64,000 nt of DNA from Bradyrhizobium sp. Gha (lineage in GTDB: Bacteria > Pseudomonadota > Alphaproteobacteria > Rhizobiales > Xanthobacteraceae), in the NCBI RefSeq assembly GCF_900113735.1, contig NZ_FOQM01000012.1, positions 1-64,000 on the forward strand, given 5' to 3'. The notes below the pieces were generated by a model. The model made no database searches. It was given only the letters and a program-made list of their open reading frames with translations, and was not told the DNA's origin. Of the stretch, positions 1 to 8,253 are shown in pieces; within the stretch, counting starts at the first letter, position 1; every line of letters starts with the position of its first letter. The position numbers and the translations under genes were made by a program.

Positions 1-343
1 GATCAACGGCGAATGCTTCTGCGCTTATGTGAAGCACGTTCTCCTGCCAACCCTGCGCGAAGGCGACATCGTCATTCTCGACAATCTCGGAAGCCACAAG
101 TCGAAAGCTGTCAGGCAAATGATCCAAGCTGCTGGCGCCAGGCTCTGGTACCTGCCGCCATACTCGCCCGACCTCAACCCGATCGAACAGGCATTCTCCA
201 AGATCAAACACTGGATGCGGCAAGCTCAGAAGCGCACCATCGAGGACACTTGGCGCCACATCGGTCACCTCATCCAGGGCATCCAGCCTCGCGAATGCGC
301 CAACTACTTCGCCAACGCAGGTTATGCTTCCGTCAAAATGTGA
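1..343 (+). mobile_element. IS630-family transposase, C-terminal part (cut by window edge)
   Basis: The reading frame is already open at base 2 and ends with TGA at 341-343, so only the last ~113 residues are present. They carry the DDE-superfamily core of IS630 transposases: 'DIVILDNLGSHKS', then 'LPPYSPDLNPIEQAFSKIK' with the conserved Asp, Asn and Glu, and a C-terminal helical tail. The part seen is intact, without stops or frameshifts. Whether the full element is active cannot be judged because the N-terminal half and left end lie outside the window. A TCTAGA palindrome follows the stop, but no inverted terminal repeat can be paired. Confidence 0.9.
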
Positions 344-471
344 AACGCTCTAGAGCGCAACCCGGCCGAGGGGCGCTATCGTGATCGTCGCGGGCATGTG
401 TGTCGCGAGGATGCCAAAACGTGTCTGCAAGACAGATGCGAGTTGGAGAACGACCGTGTCACCCCACACTC

Positions 472-558
472 CGTCATTGCGAGGAGCCCTTGCGACGAAG
501 CAATCCAGCGTCTCTCCGCGGAGCGATTCTGGATTGCTCCGCTTTGCTCGCAATGACG
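472..558. repeat. Palindromic intergenic repeat (type 1, complete)
   Basis: The element starts CGTCATTGCGAGGAGC and ends GCTCGCAATGACG, with internal arms CAATCCAG and CTGGATTG, so it forms a long imperfect hairpin. It is a dispersed repeat of a kind I know from Bradyrhizobium and relatives. It lies between the transposase and the minus-strand ATPase gene. A half copy sharing 'ATTGCGAGGAGCCCT' occurs at 5106-5120. Confidence 0.8.
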
Positions 559-595
559 ACGGAGAGAGCGCGTATCCGCGACGTCCGTCCGTCGC

Positions 596-1363
596 CTATT
601 CCGCCAGCATCGCCTCCACGAACCCGCGCGGATCGTCGCAGAATTCGCGCATCACCCTGTAATGATCGGTCTCCTCCACGCTCGTCGGCTCCAGCCCGTA
701 CTTCCCGAGCCGCAGCAACCGCGCATTTGGATAAGCCATCAGCATCGGCGAATGGGTCGCCATGATGACCTGGCAGATGCGGGAGTCTTCCATGCGCTGC
801 AGCAGCTTCAAAAATTCGATCTGACGCGCCGGCGACAACGCGGATTCCGGTTCGTCGAAGATGAAGATGCCCTGGCGCTGGCAGCGCTCCTCAAAAAAGC
901 GCAGGAAGCCTTCGCCATGGGAGTGCGACAGGAAATCGGGACCAGCCTGACCAGCATCACGCGCAGCCTTGTCCAGATATCGCGCGACCGAGAAAAAGCT
1001 CTCGGCGCGAAAGAACCAGCCGTTGGTGATCTTCGGAAGCCAGCTCGCGCGCAAGGCCCTGGAGAGCTGGCCGCCCATCTTCTCGCGCGCCTCGGAGTGA
1101 TCCACCGGCATGTAGCCCTTGCCTCCACCGGCGTCGTCGTAGCCGGCGAGTGCTGCAATGCCCTCGAGGATCGTCGACTTCCCCGTGCCGTTCTCTCCAA
1201 CGATGATCGTGATCGGTGTCTCGAAATTGAGCTCGAAATCATCCGGAAAGATCGGCAGGCAAAATGGATAGGCCTCGCGATCGCGAACTTGCGATGGATC
1301 GAGCCAGACCCGTTTCAGATATGGCGCAGGTAGGTTGATTGTCCGATTGCCTCTCCGCGCCAT
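596..1363 (-). CDS. Stand-alone ABC-type AAA family ATPase
   Basis: A 255-residue soluble ATPase. Walker A is GENGTGKST (about residues 56-64), a signature-like LSHSHGEG lies at 146-153, Walker B is GIFIFDEPES (about 166-175), and the switch histidine sits in MATHSP (about 202-207). This order is that of SMC/RecF-like single-domain ATPases annotated only as 'AAA family ATPase'. The start at 1363 is preferred over one five codons upstream because GGAGG lies 7 bases before its ATG. It has no partner gene beside it; the neighbours are a repeat, an IS fragment and an unrelated operon. The cellular role is unknown, and an overcoming-lysogenization-defect-type nuclease is excluded because no TOPRIM domain follows. 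Confidence 0.85.
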   Translation of the reverse strand: MARRGNRTINLPAPYLKRVWLDPSQVRDREAYPFCLPIFPDDFELNFETPITIIVGENGTGKSTILEGIAALAGYDDAGGGKGYMPVDHSEAREKMGGQLSRALRASWLPKITNGWFFRAESFFSVARYLDKAARDAGQAGPDFLSHSHGEGFLRFFEERCQRQGIFIFDEPESALSPARQIEFLKLLQRMEDSRICQVIMATHSPMLMAYPNARLLRLGKYGLEPTSVEETDHYRVMREFCDDPRGFVEAMLAE

Positions 1364-1450
1364 CGCCAGCCTCCGCATCCCGATACACGGAACATATCAG
1401 GAACATTGGAATTGGATAGGGGTATCTCGCACGGCACTTGGGCACGGAAG

Positions 1451-2311
1451 CTACTCCAGCGCCTCCAGCACCAGCTCCATCGTCATCAACACGGGATTGT
1501 CGCCCCGGATCAGCCGGCCCTCGGCGATGCCGCCGCTGTAGTCGATCAAGGCGACGTCCAGCGCGGTTTGCAGCGCGCCGGAGGCGTCAGGCGCGATTGT
1601 CCCGGCCGATATCGCAAGCTCCGTCGCAAACGGTTCGGTGACGCCACCATGGGTGAAGCGTGCGCCGATGGTCGAACCGACGCCGCCGTGGATCCTTGCG
1701 CGCGCTATGCCATGCGCCTTGCAAAAGGCTTCGAGGCACAAAGCGAAATCCTGGTTGGGCCGCAGCCGCAGCGCGAAGGCACGGCTGGTCGTGCGCGCGC
1801 CGGTGCTCGCTGTGGCGACCGGTCCGAACAGCTTGAAATTCGTCTCCGGGTCAGGCTCAGCACGAAACATCGCGCCCTCAAGGCCAAACGCCCGGACCTC
1901 GAATGGTTCGGCCACGATCGTCTGGTCCGGCAGCATGTGGCCGCCGCTCGCCTTGCCATCCGCTTCCGTCCACAGGCCGTGGCAATGAAAGAACGGCGCG
2001 CCGTCGCGCTCGCCCAGCGTCATGCTGCCGAGCCGGGTGCGCGTCACGCCCGCGGGCCGGTGCGTGTCGCTATAGAACGCCGCATTCTCGCCGGTCTTCG
2101 ACAGCGCCGGCATCACATAGCCGAACGGTCCGAGCGCGCCGTGGCCGAAATTCAGCACGCCGCTCGCAAAGCCTTCCGCGGCAAAACCGCGGCGCGCGGC
2201 TTCGAGCAGCGGCAGACCAGCCTGAAGCCTGAACGAAAAGGCGCGGCCCCTCGCCACCACCCATTGGATACGCTCGGTGACGGGCGCGCCCGGCTGCTTG
2301 ATGCTCCGCAT
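1451..2311 (-). CDS. Double PPC (DUF296) domain protein
   Basis: 286 residues. Two halves (about 15-165 and 172-283) each look like a PPC/DUF296 domain, the fold also found in plant AT-hook proteins. Both begin with the same strand-helix pattern ('FSFRLQAGLPLLEAARRGF' and 'FALRLRPNQDFALCLEAF'). The first half keeps the His triad (H109, H111, H125) that binds metal in bacterial PPC proteins; the second half has no equivalent histidines. The gene begins 9 bases after the acyl-CoA synthetase stop, so the two are almost certainly co-transcribed. The biochemical role is unknown; the neighbour suggests a link to acyl or aromatic acid metabolism. Confidence 0.75.
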   Translation of the reverse strand: MRSIKQPGAPVTERIQWVVARGRAFSFRLQAGLPLLEAARRGFAAEGFASGVLNFGHGALGPFGYVMPALSKTGENAAFYSDTHRPAGVTRTRLGSMTLGERDGAPFFHCHGLWTEADGKASGGHMLPDQTIVAEPFEVRAFGLEGAMFRAEPDPETNFKLFGPVATASTGARTTSRAFALRLRPNQDFALCLEAFCKAHGIARARIHGGVGSTIGARFTHGGVTEPFATELAISAGTIAPDASGALQTALDVALIDYSGGIAEGRLIRGDNPVLMTMELVLEALE

Positions 2312-2320
2312 GATCAGCGC

Positions 2321-3928
2321 TCAGCCTGTCTTCGATTTGTCGAGGTCGAGCAGCCCGCGCGCCTCCAGCTCATCGCGCACCATGCGTTTCGGCACCTTGC
2401 CATAGCCGGATTTCGGCAACGCCTCCCAGAAGAAGAAGCGCTTCGGCATCTTGTAGCGCGGCACCTTCGGCGACAGAAACGCCGCCAGCTCCGCTTCGCT
2501 CACGGCCTTCTCGCCGTCACGCGCCACACAGATGGCGACGCCGACCTCGCCCCAGGTCGCATCGGGCACGCCGAGCACGGCGACTTCGCCGACCGCGGGA
2601 TGTGTCAAGATCTTCTCCTCGATCTCGCGCGGATAGATGTTGGAGCCGCCCGAGATGTACATGTCCGAAGCGCGACCGGTGATGTAGAGGAACCCCTCCT
2701 CGTCCATGTGGCCGAGATCGCCAGTGCGGAACCAGCCGTTGCGGAACGCCTTCGCATTGGCCTCGGGGTTGTCGTAATAGCCGGCAAGCACCGCAGGACC
2801 GATCACGCAGATCTCGCCGCTCTGGTTCGCACTGAGCTCGCGGCCCTCGTCGTCCTGGATCGAGACCTGCATGCCGGTGCGCTCGAAGCCGCAGGTGCCG
2901 ATCTTGGCGTGCGGCCCGTCCTCGGGATCATGCAGCGCCGCCGGCAGCACGGTGATGTTGCCGGTGACCTCGCCGAGGCCGAAATACTGCACGATGACCT
3001 TCCCGAGCTTTTTCAGCGCAGCCTTCTGGTCCTCGCGATACATCGGCGCGCCCGCGTAGATCACGTGGCGCAGCGAGGAATGATCGTATTTGTCGGCCGC
3101 GGGGTGCTCGACCATCATCTTGAGGATCGTCGGCACCGTGAACAGATTGGCGATGCGATGCTTTTCGATCAGGCGGTACGCCTCGTCGATATCGAATTTC
3201 TCGGTCGGCAGCAGCACGGTGCAGACGCCGCGCGCGGTCTGCACCAGTTGATGCACGCCGGCGCCATGCGACAGCGGCGCCACCACCAGCGACGCATCGG
3301 CTTCCGTGACGCCGGGGGTGAGATCGGCAAGATGGTTGGTGACGACAAAGCCCATCTGGCCGTGGGTCAGCACCGCGGCCTTGGAGCGGCCGGTGGTGCC
3401 TGAGGTGAAGAAGAACCAGCAGGGATCGTCATGCTCGACTGCGACATTCTCGACCACAGCTCCGCCCTGCGAGGCGATGGCGTCCGCCACCGACGTCTCG
3501 CCGAACGAGGCCTTGCCGTCGATACACCAGGTGAATTCCAGCGCGCCGCCCTTCACCGCTGCCACATGCTCAGGGAAATCGACATGGCACAGAAACGCCT
3601 TCGCGCCGGAGGCCTGTCCAAGATAGGCCACCTCGTCCGGCATCAAGCGGAAATTGGTCGGCACCCAGACCGCGCCGAGCCGGAATGCCGCGAACATCGA
3701 GACGAACATCTCGTCGCCATTCTTGGAATGGACGAGGATGCGATCACCCTTGGCGATGCCGCGCGCAGCAAGTGCGGCAGCCAGTGCCGAGACCTGCGCA
3801 TCGATCTCGCGCCAGGTCCAGGATTTGTGTCCCCAGACGAACCCGGGCCGAGATCCATGACGCCGCGCATTCTGCGTCAGCATATGAGCGAGATTCATGA
3901 CACGGCGGGACATGCGGAGCGGCTGCAT
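2321..3928 (-). CDS. Acyl-CoA synthetase (AMP-forming, ANL superfamily)
   Basis: A 535-residue adenylating enzyme predicted to activate a carboxylic acid to its CoA thioester via an acyl-AMP. Visible motifs are the P-loop FFTSGTTGRSKAAV, the aromatic YFGLGEVTG motif, the hinge region GWFRTGDLG, and a C-terminal KVPRYKMPKR...GYGKVPKR, where the catalytic Lys normally sits. The start at 3928 has AGAGGAAG five bases upstream and begins MQPLRMSRR; a longer 19-codon extension lacks such a site. Substrate cannot be read from sequence; short to medium chain or aromatic acids are typical. It is the first gene of a two-gene unit with the PPC protein. Confidence 0.9.
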   Translation of the reverse strand: MQPLRMSRRVMNLAHMLTQNARRHGSRPGFVWGHKSWTWREIDAQVSALAAALAARGIAKGDRILVHSKNGDEMFVSMFAAFRLGAVWVPTNFRLMPDEVAYLGQASGAKAFLCHVDFPEHVAAVKGGALEFTWCIDGKASFGETSVADAIASQGGAVVENVAVEHDDPCWFFFTSGTTGRSKAAVLTHGQMGFVVTNHLADLTPGVTEADASLVVAPLSHGAGVHQLVQTARGVCTVLLPTEKFDIDEAYRLIEKHRIANLFTVPTILKMMVEHPAADKYDHSSLRHVIYAGAPMYREDQKAALKKLGKVIVQYFGLGEVTGNITVLPAALHDPEDGPHAKIGTCGFERTGMQVSIQDDEGRELSANQSGEICVIGPAVLAGYYDNPEANAKAFRNGWFRTGDLGHMDEEGFLYITGRASDMYISGGSNIYPREIEEKILTHPAVGEVAVLGVPDATWGEVGVAICVARDGEKAVSEAELAAFLSPKVPRYKMPKRFFFWEALPKSGYGKVPKRMVRDELEARGLLDLDKSKTG

Positions 3929-4107
3929 GGGGCTTCCTCTTCGATAGCGGATGGCACGCTGGCCTTCCCCGATATTGCGGCCCATTTATCGCCATCGAGA
4001 ACGGCCTCGCAAGGCCGCCAAGCCGCCGTCATCCTTGCGGTGGTTCAGGGAATTTTAAACATGATCGGCGCAACCTGCATCAGTCCTCGCGTACAGAGTG
4101 CCGCATC

Positions 4108-4422
4108 ATGGTCAAAGCGCCCGCGTTCCTGCTGTTGTCGTTGGCGCTTGCCGGCTGTGCTGTCGCACCGCAAGCGCAGTTGGCCTCCGATCCCGCCTTT
4201 ACGCCCGGGCGCTATGCCTGGGATGGCGCGGGTCAGGACCCCAATCGGCCGCACTCAACTCCCGGCCCTTCACGGGCAACGCGCGCCGCTGCCCAGTCGG
4301 AGAGCGACGGCAACGATGCCGAGCAGGACGCCAAGGTCAATCGTTCGCTCGTCATCTGCCAGGGCTGCCTTCGTGCAAAGCCACAGCCGGACGATCCGCG
4401 GCTTGCCAAAGCGGCCGATTGA
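4108..4422 (+). CDS. Small putative lipoprotein
   Basis: 104 residues starting with a positively charged, hydrophobic signal (MVKAPAFLLLSLALAGC) that ends in a clear lipobox LAGC, predicting cleavage before Cys17 and lipid anchoring. The mature part is Pro-, Ala- and Asp-rich with one further CxxC pair (CQGC) and no recognisable domain. The function is unknown. It is monocistronic as far as spacing shows; a decayed gene follows 93 bases downstream. Confidence 0.7.
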   Translation: MVKAPAFLLLSLALAGCAVAPQAQLASDPAFTPGRYAWDGAGQDPNRPHSTPGPSRATRAAAQSESDGNDAEQDAKVNRSLVICQGCLRAKPQPDDPRLAKAAD

Positions 4423-4514
4423 ACCGAACCCCGCTTGGGTCGGTCTACAGGGATATAGCGTTGACATCAGCCGTTCCGGCCTATGGTCGCTCGCCATCAT
4501 CTGAGGGACGATCC

Positions 4515-4811
4515 ATGCTCACCCGCCGCAGCCTAATTGCCGCCTCTGTCTTCGCCGCCGCCAAGCCCGTCCCGTCACCAATTCGCAGGAACCCGACGTG
4601 AAGTCGTTGAAGGTTGACGCGGAGAAGACCGAGGCCGACAAGGCGACGCTGGCGGTGAGGCCGCCGCAACGACCGCAAACCTGCCGACCAGATCGTGCGT
4701 TATGACTTCGTGCGAGAGGCCAACAGCTGGAAGATCGACGACATCAAGGGTTCCTCCGACGGCGAAGGCTGGTCGATCCGCAAGATGCTGACGGACGCAC
4801 TGAAAAATTGA
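4515..4811 (+). pseudogene. Decayed gene for an exported protein (possibly DUF3828-like)
   Basis: The 5' end encodes a signal-type start (MLTRRSLIAASVFAAA) resembling a Tat leader. The frame then shifts: the downstream sequence reads coherently as VTNSQEPDVKSLKVD...TLAVR up to about 4653, and after a second shift as RRNDRKPADQIVRYDF...MLTDALKN, ending with TGA at 4809-4811. The three pieces lie in different frames and the mature N-terminal half is missing, so this is a gene with an internal deletion plus frameshift. The tail resembles DUF3828-type periplasmic proteins; that match is from memory and tentative. Confidence 0.7.
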
Positions 4812-4822
4812 GCGGAGATATC

Positions 4823-5098
4823 ATGACCGACGTGATCAACAACAGGGCTCATCACCGCTATGAGCTCGAGGTGGAAGGCCATCTCGCGACCGAGCACTAC
4901 AAGCTCGACGGCGATGTCATCACATTCGAGCATACCGACGTGCCGAAAGAGCTCGGCGGCAAAGGCGTCGGCTCAAAGCTGGTGCAAGGCGCGCTCGACC
5001 AGGTCCGCGCCAGCGGCTTGAAGCTGATCCCGGAATGCCCGTTCGTGAGAGCCTGGATCGAGAAGCATCCGGACTATCAGGACCTGGTGAAGGTCTAA
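4823..5098 (+). CDS. Small GNAT-type N-acetyltransferase (NATD1/YjdJ-like), copy 1
   Basis: 91 residues matching the minimal acetyltransferase family PF14542 (NATD1/YjdJ type). It shows the YELEVEGH start, the acetyl-CoA loop LGGKGVGSKL, and the PECPFVRAWIEKHPDY tail with the conserved Cys. The ATG at 4823 has GCGGAG upstream; a TTG 15 bases earlier overlaps the pseudogene stop and is less likely. It is followed 106 bases later by a diverged paralogue. The acceptor substrate is unknown for the family. Confidence 0.85.
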   Translation: MTDVINNRAHHRYELEVEGHLATEHYKLDGDVITFEHTDVPKELGGKGVGSKLVQGALDQVRASGLKLIPECPFVRAWIEKHPDYQDLVKV

Positions 5099-5105
5099 CC
5101 TCCTG

Positions 5106-5120
5106 ATTGCGAGGAGCCCT
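5106..5120 (+). repeat. Half copy of the type 1 intergenic repeat
   Basis: ATTGCGAGGAGCCCT is identical to one arm of the palindromic element at 472-558, but the opposite arm is absent. It looks like a truncated relic lying between the two paralogous acetyltransferase genes. Confidence 0.5.
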
Positions 5121-5204
5121 GATCTTCATCTTCGCCCCAAAAAGAAGTGGACAGGGTTCAGGCGCCTCGATCAGGGAACAAGCATCGCTTCGGAAGGGTC
5201 AGCC

Positions 5205-5492
5205 ATGGCAACAGCGGTTCGGGACAACAAGGACAGGAGCCGCTTCGAGCTCGATGTCGGCCAGGGGACTGGTCACGAGCTGGCCTTCGCCAATTACCGC
5301 CTGACGCCCACTGCCGTCATCATCACCCACACCGAGACGCCACGTGCATTGCGCGGCCGCGGTATTGCGTCGGAGCTGATCAAGGGCGCACTCGAGCTGA
5401 TCCGCCACGACGGCCACAAGGTTATCGCGGGCTGCGGCTTCGTCGTCGACTATCTCGACAAGCATCCGGAGGACGCCGATCTCGTCGCCTGA
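5205..5492 (+). CDS. Small GNAT-type N-acetyltransferase (NATD1/YjdJ-like), copy 2
   Basis: 95 residues, paralogous to the gene just upstream. It shares the FELDV start, the acetyl-CoA loop LRGRGIASELIKGAL and the GCGFVVDYLDKHPE tail with the conserved Cys. GAAGGG lies six bases before the ATG. The two copies differ at most positions outside the motifs, so the duplication is old. A strong hairpin terminator starts four bases after the stop. The role is unknown. Confidence 0.87.
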   Translation: MATAVRDNKDRSRFELDVGQGTGHELAFANYRLTPTAVIITHTETPRALRGRGIASELIKGALELIRHDGHKVIAGCGFVVDYLDKHPEDADLVA

Positions 5493-5497
5493 CCGAA

Positions 5498-5523
5498 AAG
5501 GGCCCGCGAGTTCGCGGGCCCTT
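5498..5523. terminator. Bidirectional hairpin terminator
   Basis: AAGGGCCCGCGA and its exact complement TCGCGGGCCCTT form a 12-bp stem with a two-base gap. It sits between the plus-strand acetyltransferase and the minus-strand DUF3597 gene, with an A-run on one side and TT on the other, so it can serve both converging genes. Confidence 0.85.
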
Positions 5524-5546
5524 GAGCATTGACCAATGGTAATCGG

Positions 5547-5960
5547 TCAGTGCTTGATTTCCGGCGGCAGCTTGCCGCCATTGGCGGCGAGCTTGGACAT
5601 CACCTGCTTGTGCAACCAGACATTCATGCTGGCGGAGTCGTTCATGTCGCCGGTGTAGCCGAGCTCCTTGGCGAGATCCTTGCGCGCGGCAAGGCTCGAA
5701 TCGACGTCGAGCGCCTTCATCAGGTCGACGATCGAGGTGCGCCATTCGAGCTTCTCGCCCTTGTGCGCGGCGGCGGCCGCATCAACGATCGCAGCGACAT
5801 CGACAGTTGCCGGAGGCGCGGATGCGGGTGCAGACGCCGGCGCCGATGCGCCTGGCGAGCCTCCTGCCGGCGCGCTGCCCGCGGGTGCGCCGCCGGCGGA
5901 CGTACCGGAAGCCGCGTGGCTGCCGAAGATCGCGCCCATGATTTTCCCGAAAATGCTCAT
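5547..5960 (-). CDS. DUF3597 domain protein
   Basis: 137 residues beginning MSIFGKIMGAIFG, the typical start of DUF3597 proteins. A low-complexity Ala/Pro/Gly linker (about 17-55) is followed by the conserved helical domain (VDVAAIVDAAAAAHKGEKLEWRTS, then LMKALDVDSSL and a C-terminal WLHKQVMSKLAANGG). The start at 5960 has GGGGAA nine bases upstream. The family has no known biochemical function; LysM-linked versions suggest an envelope role. The 333 bases upstream (5961-6293) hold no further gene. Confidence 0.85.
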   Translation of the reverse strand: MSIFGKIMGAIFGSHAASGTSAGGAPAGSAPAGGSPGASAPASAPASAPPATVDVAAIVDAAAAAHKGEKLEWRTSIVDLMKALDVDSSLAARKDLAKELGYTGDMNDSASMNVWLHKQVMSKLAANGGKLPPEIKH

Positions 5961-6293
5961 GTCTGTTCCCCGAAAAGGATCCGCTGTAAGGTCCTGAGTG
6001 ACACTTATAGACGAAGTTACGTTGTCGCGCCCGCCAAGTCCCTGCGAACCAACAAACAGCATGAGCTTATCTGCGGCGAAATGACGACCGGATGACGTCA
6101 TCGGGGTTGCACTGCGGCATCGATTTTCACCCAAGCGTGAGGGACAGGACTCGGAAATAGGCGTACGCTTCTCGTTCAGCTCGCGATGCCGTCCGGAATT
6201 CGCGTCTGGTTGACATCGTGAAACTCAGAAGAGCGGCCGCTTGCGCCGTTGTCGGCGCCGAATTCGGCTGCATGGCAAGGGAGCAAGCCGACC

Positions 6294-7196
6294 ATGGCCA
6301 CACTCTACCAGGGCAATGTCCCCACGGTGGGCCGGACCGCAAACGCGGCCGGACCGATCATCCGAACCATCCAACTGTCCGACCTGCACGACGCGCTCAA
6401 GCGCGGTTGGGAAGATTTCAAGGCCGTTCCAAGCCACGCCATCATCCTCTGTGTGATCTATCCGGTGCTGGGCCTCGTGCTCGCCCGCGTGGCGATGGGC
6501 TATTCGGTCATACCGCTGCTGTTTCCATTGGCGGCGGGTTTCGCCCTGATCGGCCCGTTCGCAGCGCTCGGCCTCTACGAGCTCTCGAGCCGTCGTGAGC
6601 GCCATGAGGAAGCCAGCGCCTGGGATGCGCTGGACGTGCTGCGATCGCCCTCCTTCGGCGCCATGCTTGGCCTCGGTACGCTGCTGCTCGCCTTGTTTGT
6701 GACCTGGGTCGCGACTGCGCAGGCGATCTATGTGGCGGCGTTCGGCTATGAGGGTGTCACCGGAATCTCGGATTTCGTGACGCGCGTGCTGACGACATCG
6801 CAGGGCTGGTGGCTGATCCTGATCGGCTGCGGCACGGGCTTCCTGTTTGCGCTCGCCGCGCTCTGCATCAGCGCCGTATCATTCCCGCTGATGCTCGACC
6901 GCCATGCCGGCGCGCTGGAGGCGATGGTCACGTCGCTCCGCGTCGTCGCCAAGAACCCGGTGCCGATGGCGGCCTGGGGCCTGATCGTCGCGGTGCTGCT
7001 GGCGCTCGGCACGATCCCCGCGTTCCTCGGCCTTGCCGTCGTCATCCCCCTCCTCGGTCACGCCAGCTGGCATCTCTACCGCAAGGTCATTGTCTCCGAG
7101 CCCGGTGCACGGCCGGTGCCGCCGCCGCCGCAGCGCCCGCGCAAGCCCGCGGCCGATTTCCCTGCTAACCTCTTCCCGTGGCGGAACAGGGAATAG
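6294..7196 (+). CDS. DUF2189 family integral membrane protein
   Basis: 300 residues with about six membrane segments, matching the DUF2189 family: an N-terminal soluble strip with LSDLHDALKRGWEDFKAVPSH, then paired hydrophobic helices, and a Pro-rich cytoplasmic tail (RPVPPPPQRPRKP). The ATG at 6294 is preceded by GGGAG; a TTG 45 bases upstream is possible but less likely. In other rhizobia such proteins are sometimes associated with cytochrome oxidase genes, but nothing of that kind is nearby. The function is unknown. Confidence 0.8.
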   Translation: MATLYQGNVPTVGRTANAAGPIIRTIQLSDLHDALKRGWEDFKAVPSHAIILCVIYPVLGLVLARVAMGYSVIPLLFPLAAGFALIGPFAALGLYELSSRRERHEEASAWDALDVLRSPSFGAMLGLGTLLLALFVTWVATAQAIYVAAFGYEGVTGISDFVTRVLTTSQGWWLILIGCGTGFLFALAALCISAVSFPLMLDRHAGALEAMVTSLRVVAKNPVPMAAWGLIVAVLLALGTIPAFLGLAVVIPLLGHASWHLYRKVIVSEPGARPVPPPPQRPRKPAADFPANLFPWRNRE

Positions 7197-7359
7197 AACG
7201 GACGCCTCGGCAAGAAGAAGCGTCTGACGATATTGCTACAGCCCCTCCTGCCCCGTCCCCCGGGCTGGAGCGGCTGACTGCCATGCGCCTTGCTTTGGCC
7301 GCGGTTACATCCGACATTACTTCGCCGGTCATGTCACTTCACGGAATCAATTACCTCTG

Positions 7360-8184
7360 ATGACCCTGACGAATTCTCGTCTCACGCTTGCAGCCCTCGT
7401 CCTCTCAGCCTCAATCGTATTCGTCGAGCCCGCTCTGGCCGCGGTCGCCTGTGGTTCGGGCAATTTCGACGCCTGGCTTGCGGACTTCAAAACCGAGGCC
7501 GCGGCCAAGGGCATTTCGCAACAGGCCATCACCGCCGGACTAGCCGGCGTCACGCTGGACCAGAGCGTCCTCAACCGCGACAAGTCGCAAAAGGTCTTCA
7601 CCCAGACCTTTGAAGAATTTTCCGGCCGCATGGTGCCGCCGCGGATGACACGCGGCTCCAACATGATGAAACAATACGGCTCGGTGCTGTCGCGCATTGA
7701 GCAGACCTATGGTGTGCCCGGCGAGATCCTGGTCGCGATCTGGGGTCTGGAGACCGATTTCGGCGTCAACACCGGCAAGTTCGCGACGATCCGCTCGCTG
7801 GCGACGCTGGCCTATGATTGCCGGCGGTCCGAGCAGTTTCGCGGCGAGCTGATGGATGCGCTGCGCATCGTCCAGCGCGGCGATCTCGCGCCCTCCGAGA
7901 TGAAGGGCGCCTGGGCCGGCGAGCTCGGCCAGACCCAGTTCATGCCGTCGTCCTGGATGAAGTACGCCGTCGATTTCGACGGCAACGGCAAGCGGGACCT
8001 GTTGCACAACGCACCTGACGTGCTGGCCTCGACGGCCAACTATCTCGCCGGCTATGGCTGGCAGAAGGGCAAGGACTGGCAGCCAGGCAGCCCGAACTTC
8101 GCGGTGCTCCAGCAATGGAACAAGAGCGAGGTCTATTCAAAGACCGTGGCCTATTTCGCCACTCAACTCGCGCACGCCCCTTAA
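7360..8184 (+). CDS. Lytic murein transglycosylase (MltB/SLT_2 family)
   Basis: 274 residues with a Sec signal (to about residue 27, ...EPALA). The SLT_2 domain shows the catalytic Glu131 in LVAIWGLETDFG, followed by GELGQTQFMPSSW and the DFDGNGKRDLLHN segment typical of MltB-type enzymes. It should cleave the MurNAc-GlcNAc bond in the periplasm, forming 1,6-anhydro ends. There is no lipobox, so it is soluble, and no C-terminal peptidoglycan-binding domain. It is monocistronic and ends at a hairpin. Confidence 0.92.
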   Translation: MTLTNSRLTLAALVLSASIVFVEPALAAVACGSGNFDAWLADFKTEAAAKGISQQAITAGLAGVTLDQSVLNRDKSQKVFTQTFEEFSGRMVPPRMTRGSNMMKQYGSVLSRIEQTYGVPGEILVAIWGLETDFGVNTGKFATIRSLATLAYDCRRSEQFRGELMDALRIVQRGDLAPSEMKGAWAGELGQTQFMPSSWMKYAVDFDGNGKRDLLHNAPDVLASTANYLAGYGWQKGKDWQPGSPNFAVLQQWNKSEVYSKTVAYFATQLAHAP

Positions 8185-8201
8185 GACGCAGGGAAACAAA
8201 T

Positions 8202-8228
8202 AGGGCCGATCGCCCTGCGACCGGCCCT
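8202..8228. terminator. Hairpin between converging genes
   Basis: AGGGCCG and CGGCCCT form a 7-bp GC stem with a 13-base loop just after the transglycosylase stop and 26 bases before the end of the minus-strand gene. There is no strong T-run, so Rho-independent function is only probable. Confidence 0.5.
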
Positions 8229-8253
8229 CCCTTGAGTGCGTTGACCTACCCTC

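Noticed and set aside
1406-3403. 665-codon plus-strand open frame
   Set aside because: It lies opposite the PPC and acyl-CoA synthetase genes and has Arg/Ala/His-rich composition, typical of antisense shadow frames in high-GC DNA.
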